From positions 1-15,191 of the forward strand of contig CACYBZ010000145.1 in assembly GCA_902772795.1 (NCBI GenBank): DNA of 15,191 nt, written 5' to 3'. The stretch is from an uncultured Ruminococcus sp. GTDB taxonomy: Bacteria; Bacillota; Clostridia; Oscillospirales; Acutalibacteraceae. Shown here piece after piece: positions 15,065 through 15,191 of the stretch. The translations under genes were made by a program, and so were the position numbers. Each line of letters opens with the position of its first letter. Position 1 is the stretch's first letter. Under the pieces are notes generated by a model. That model saw only the letters and a list, made by a program, of their open reading frames with translations, made no database searches and had not been told where the DNA came from.

Positions 15065-15165
15065 CATATACTAAAAACAAATTGTGACATATCTTTTCAG
15101 TATAAAACTATAAATGAGTAAATTTCCTGTTTTTCGTGATTATGCACAATAAAAATACGCTGTTT

Positions 15166-15191
15166 GTCACCTTGAACGCAGTGAAGGGTCT
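15166..15191 (+). repeat. Start of a second GTCA-type repeat, cut by the window edge
   Basis: GTCACCTTGAACGCAGTGAA resembles the outer arm of the element at 14843, which begins GTCATTCTGAACGACATGAG, and continues AGGGTCT to the edge. The second half would lie outside the window. Confidence 0.4.

Larger units (their letters stand above)
14775..15191. other. Non-coding, repeat-rich region after the his operon
   Basis: No convincing gene is seen in these 417 bases on either strand. The region holds the operon terminator, a GTCATTCTGA-type inverted repeat, one composite palindromic element and a partial repeat at the right edge. The stretch 15065-15165 is AT-rich and has no recognisable feature. 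Confidence 0.7.

Noticed and set aside
15082..15114. Promoter near the right edge (TTGTGA or GTGACA with TATAAA)
   Set aside because: Spacings of 13, 19 or 21 bases are poor, and no gene start is seen before the window ends.

Overview
The window is a gene-dense stretch of a low-to-mid GC Firmicute, with every recognisable gene on the + strand. The organism is most likely a clostridium of the Ruminococcus/Oscillospiraceae type. The evidence is a Gram-positive PolC replicase, a short HisG paired with HisZ, strong AAGGAG-type ribosome binding sites with several TTG starts, and many palindromic intergenic repeats. The family-level placement is inference.

Layout. Positions 1-900 hold a repeat remnant, a good promoter and yebC. 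Positions 1112-6596 hold ispG (isoprenoid synthesis) followed one base later by polC (replicative DNA polymerase), a pair that sits together in many Firmicutes. Positions 6770-8080 hold an AI-2E family membrane protein with a TTG start. Positions 8160-14814 are a histidine operon: hisZ, hisG, hisD, hisC, hisB, hisA, hisI, hisE. It begins with a near-consensus extended -10 promoter whose -10 lies inside a 9-bp palindrome (a probable operator), and it ends in a canonical intrinsic terminator. The operon encodes every step of histidine synthesis from PRPP except two: imidazole glycerol phosphate synthase (HisH and HisF) and histidinol-phosphate phosphatase. None of these three is present here. 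The last 377 bases are non-coding and repeat-rich.

The most notable non-genic feature is a family of composite palindromic elements, about 90-140 bp each, built from up to five small hairpins in fixed order. They occur at 1-39 (cut by the window edge), 956-1043, 6611-6752, 10081-10221, 13230-13343 and 14946-15064, in both orientations. Hairpin arms differ between copies, but both arms change together so pairing is kept, which points to selection on, or copying of, the folded structure. Three copies end 1-5 bases before a Shine-Dalgarno sequence, and two lie inside the his operon. A second, unrelated inverted repeat, of the widespread GTCATTCTGA type, lies after the operon, with a probable second copy at the right edge.

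The genes themselves are ordinary housekeeping genes. No defence system, prophage, CRISPR array or novel protein-coding system is visible.
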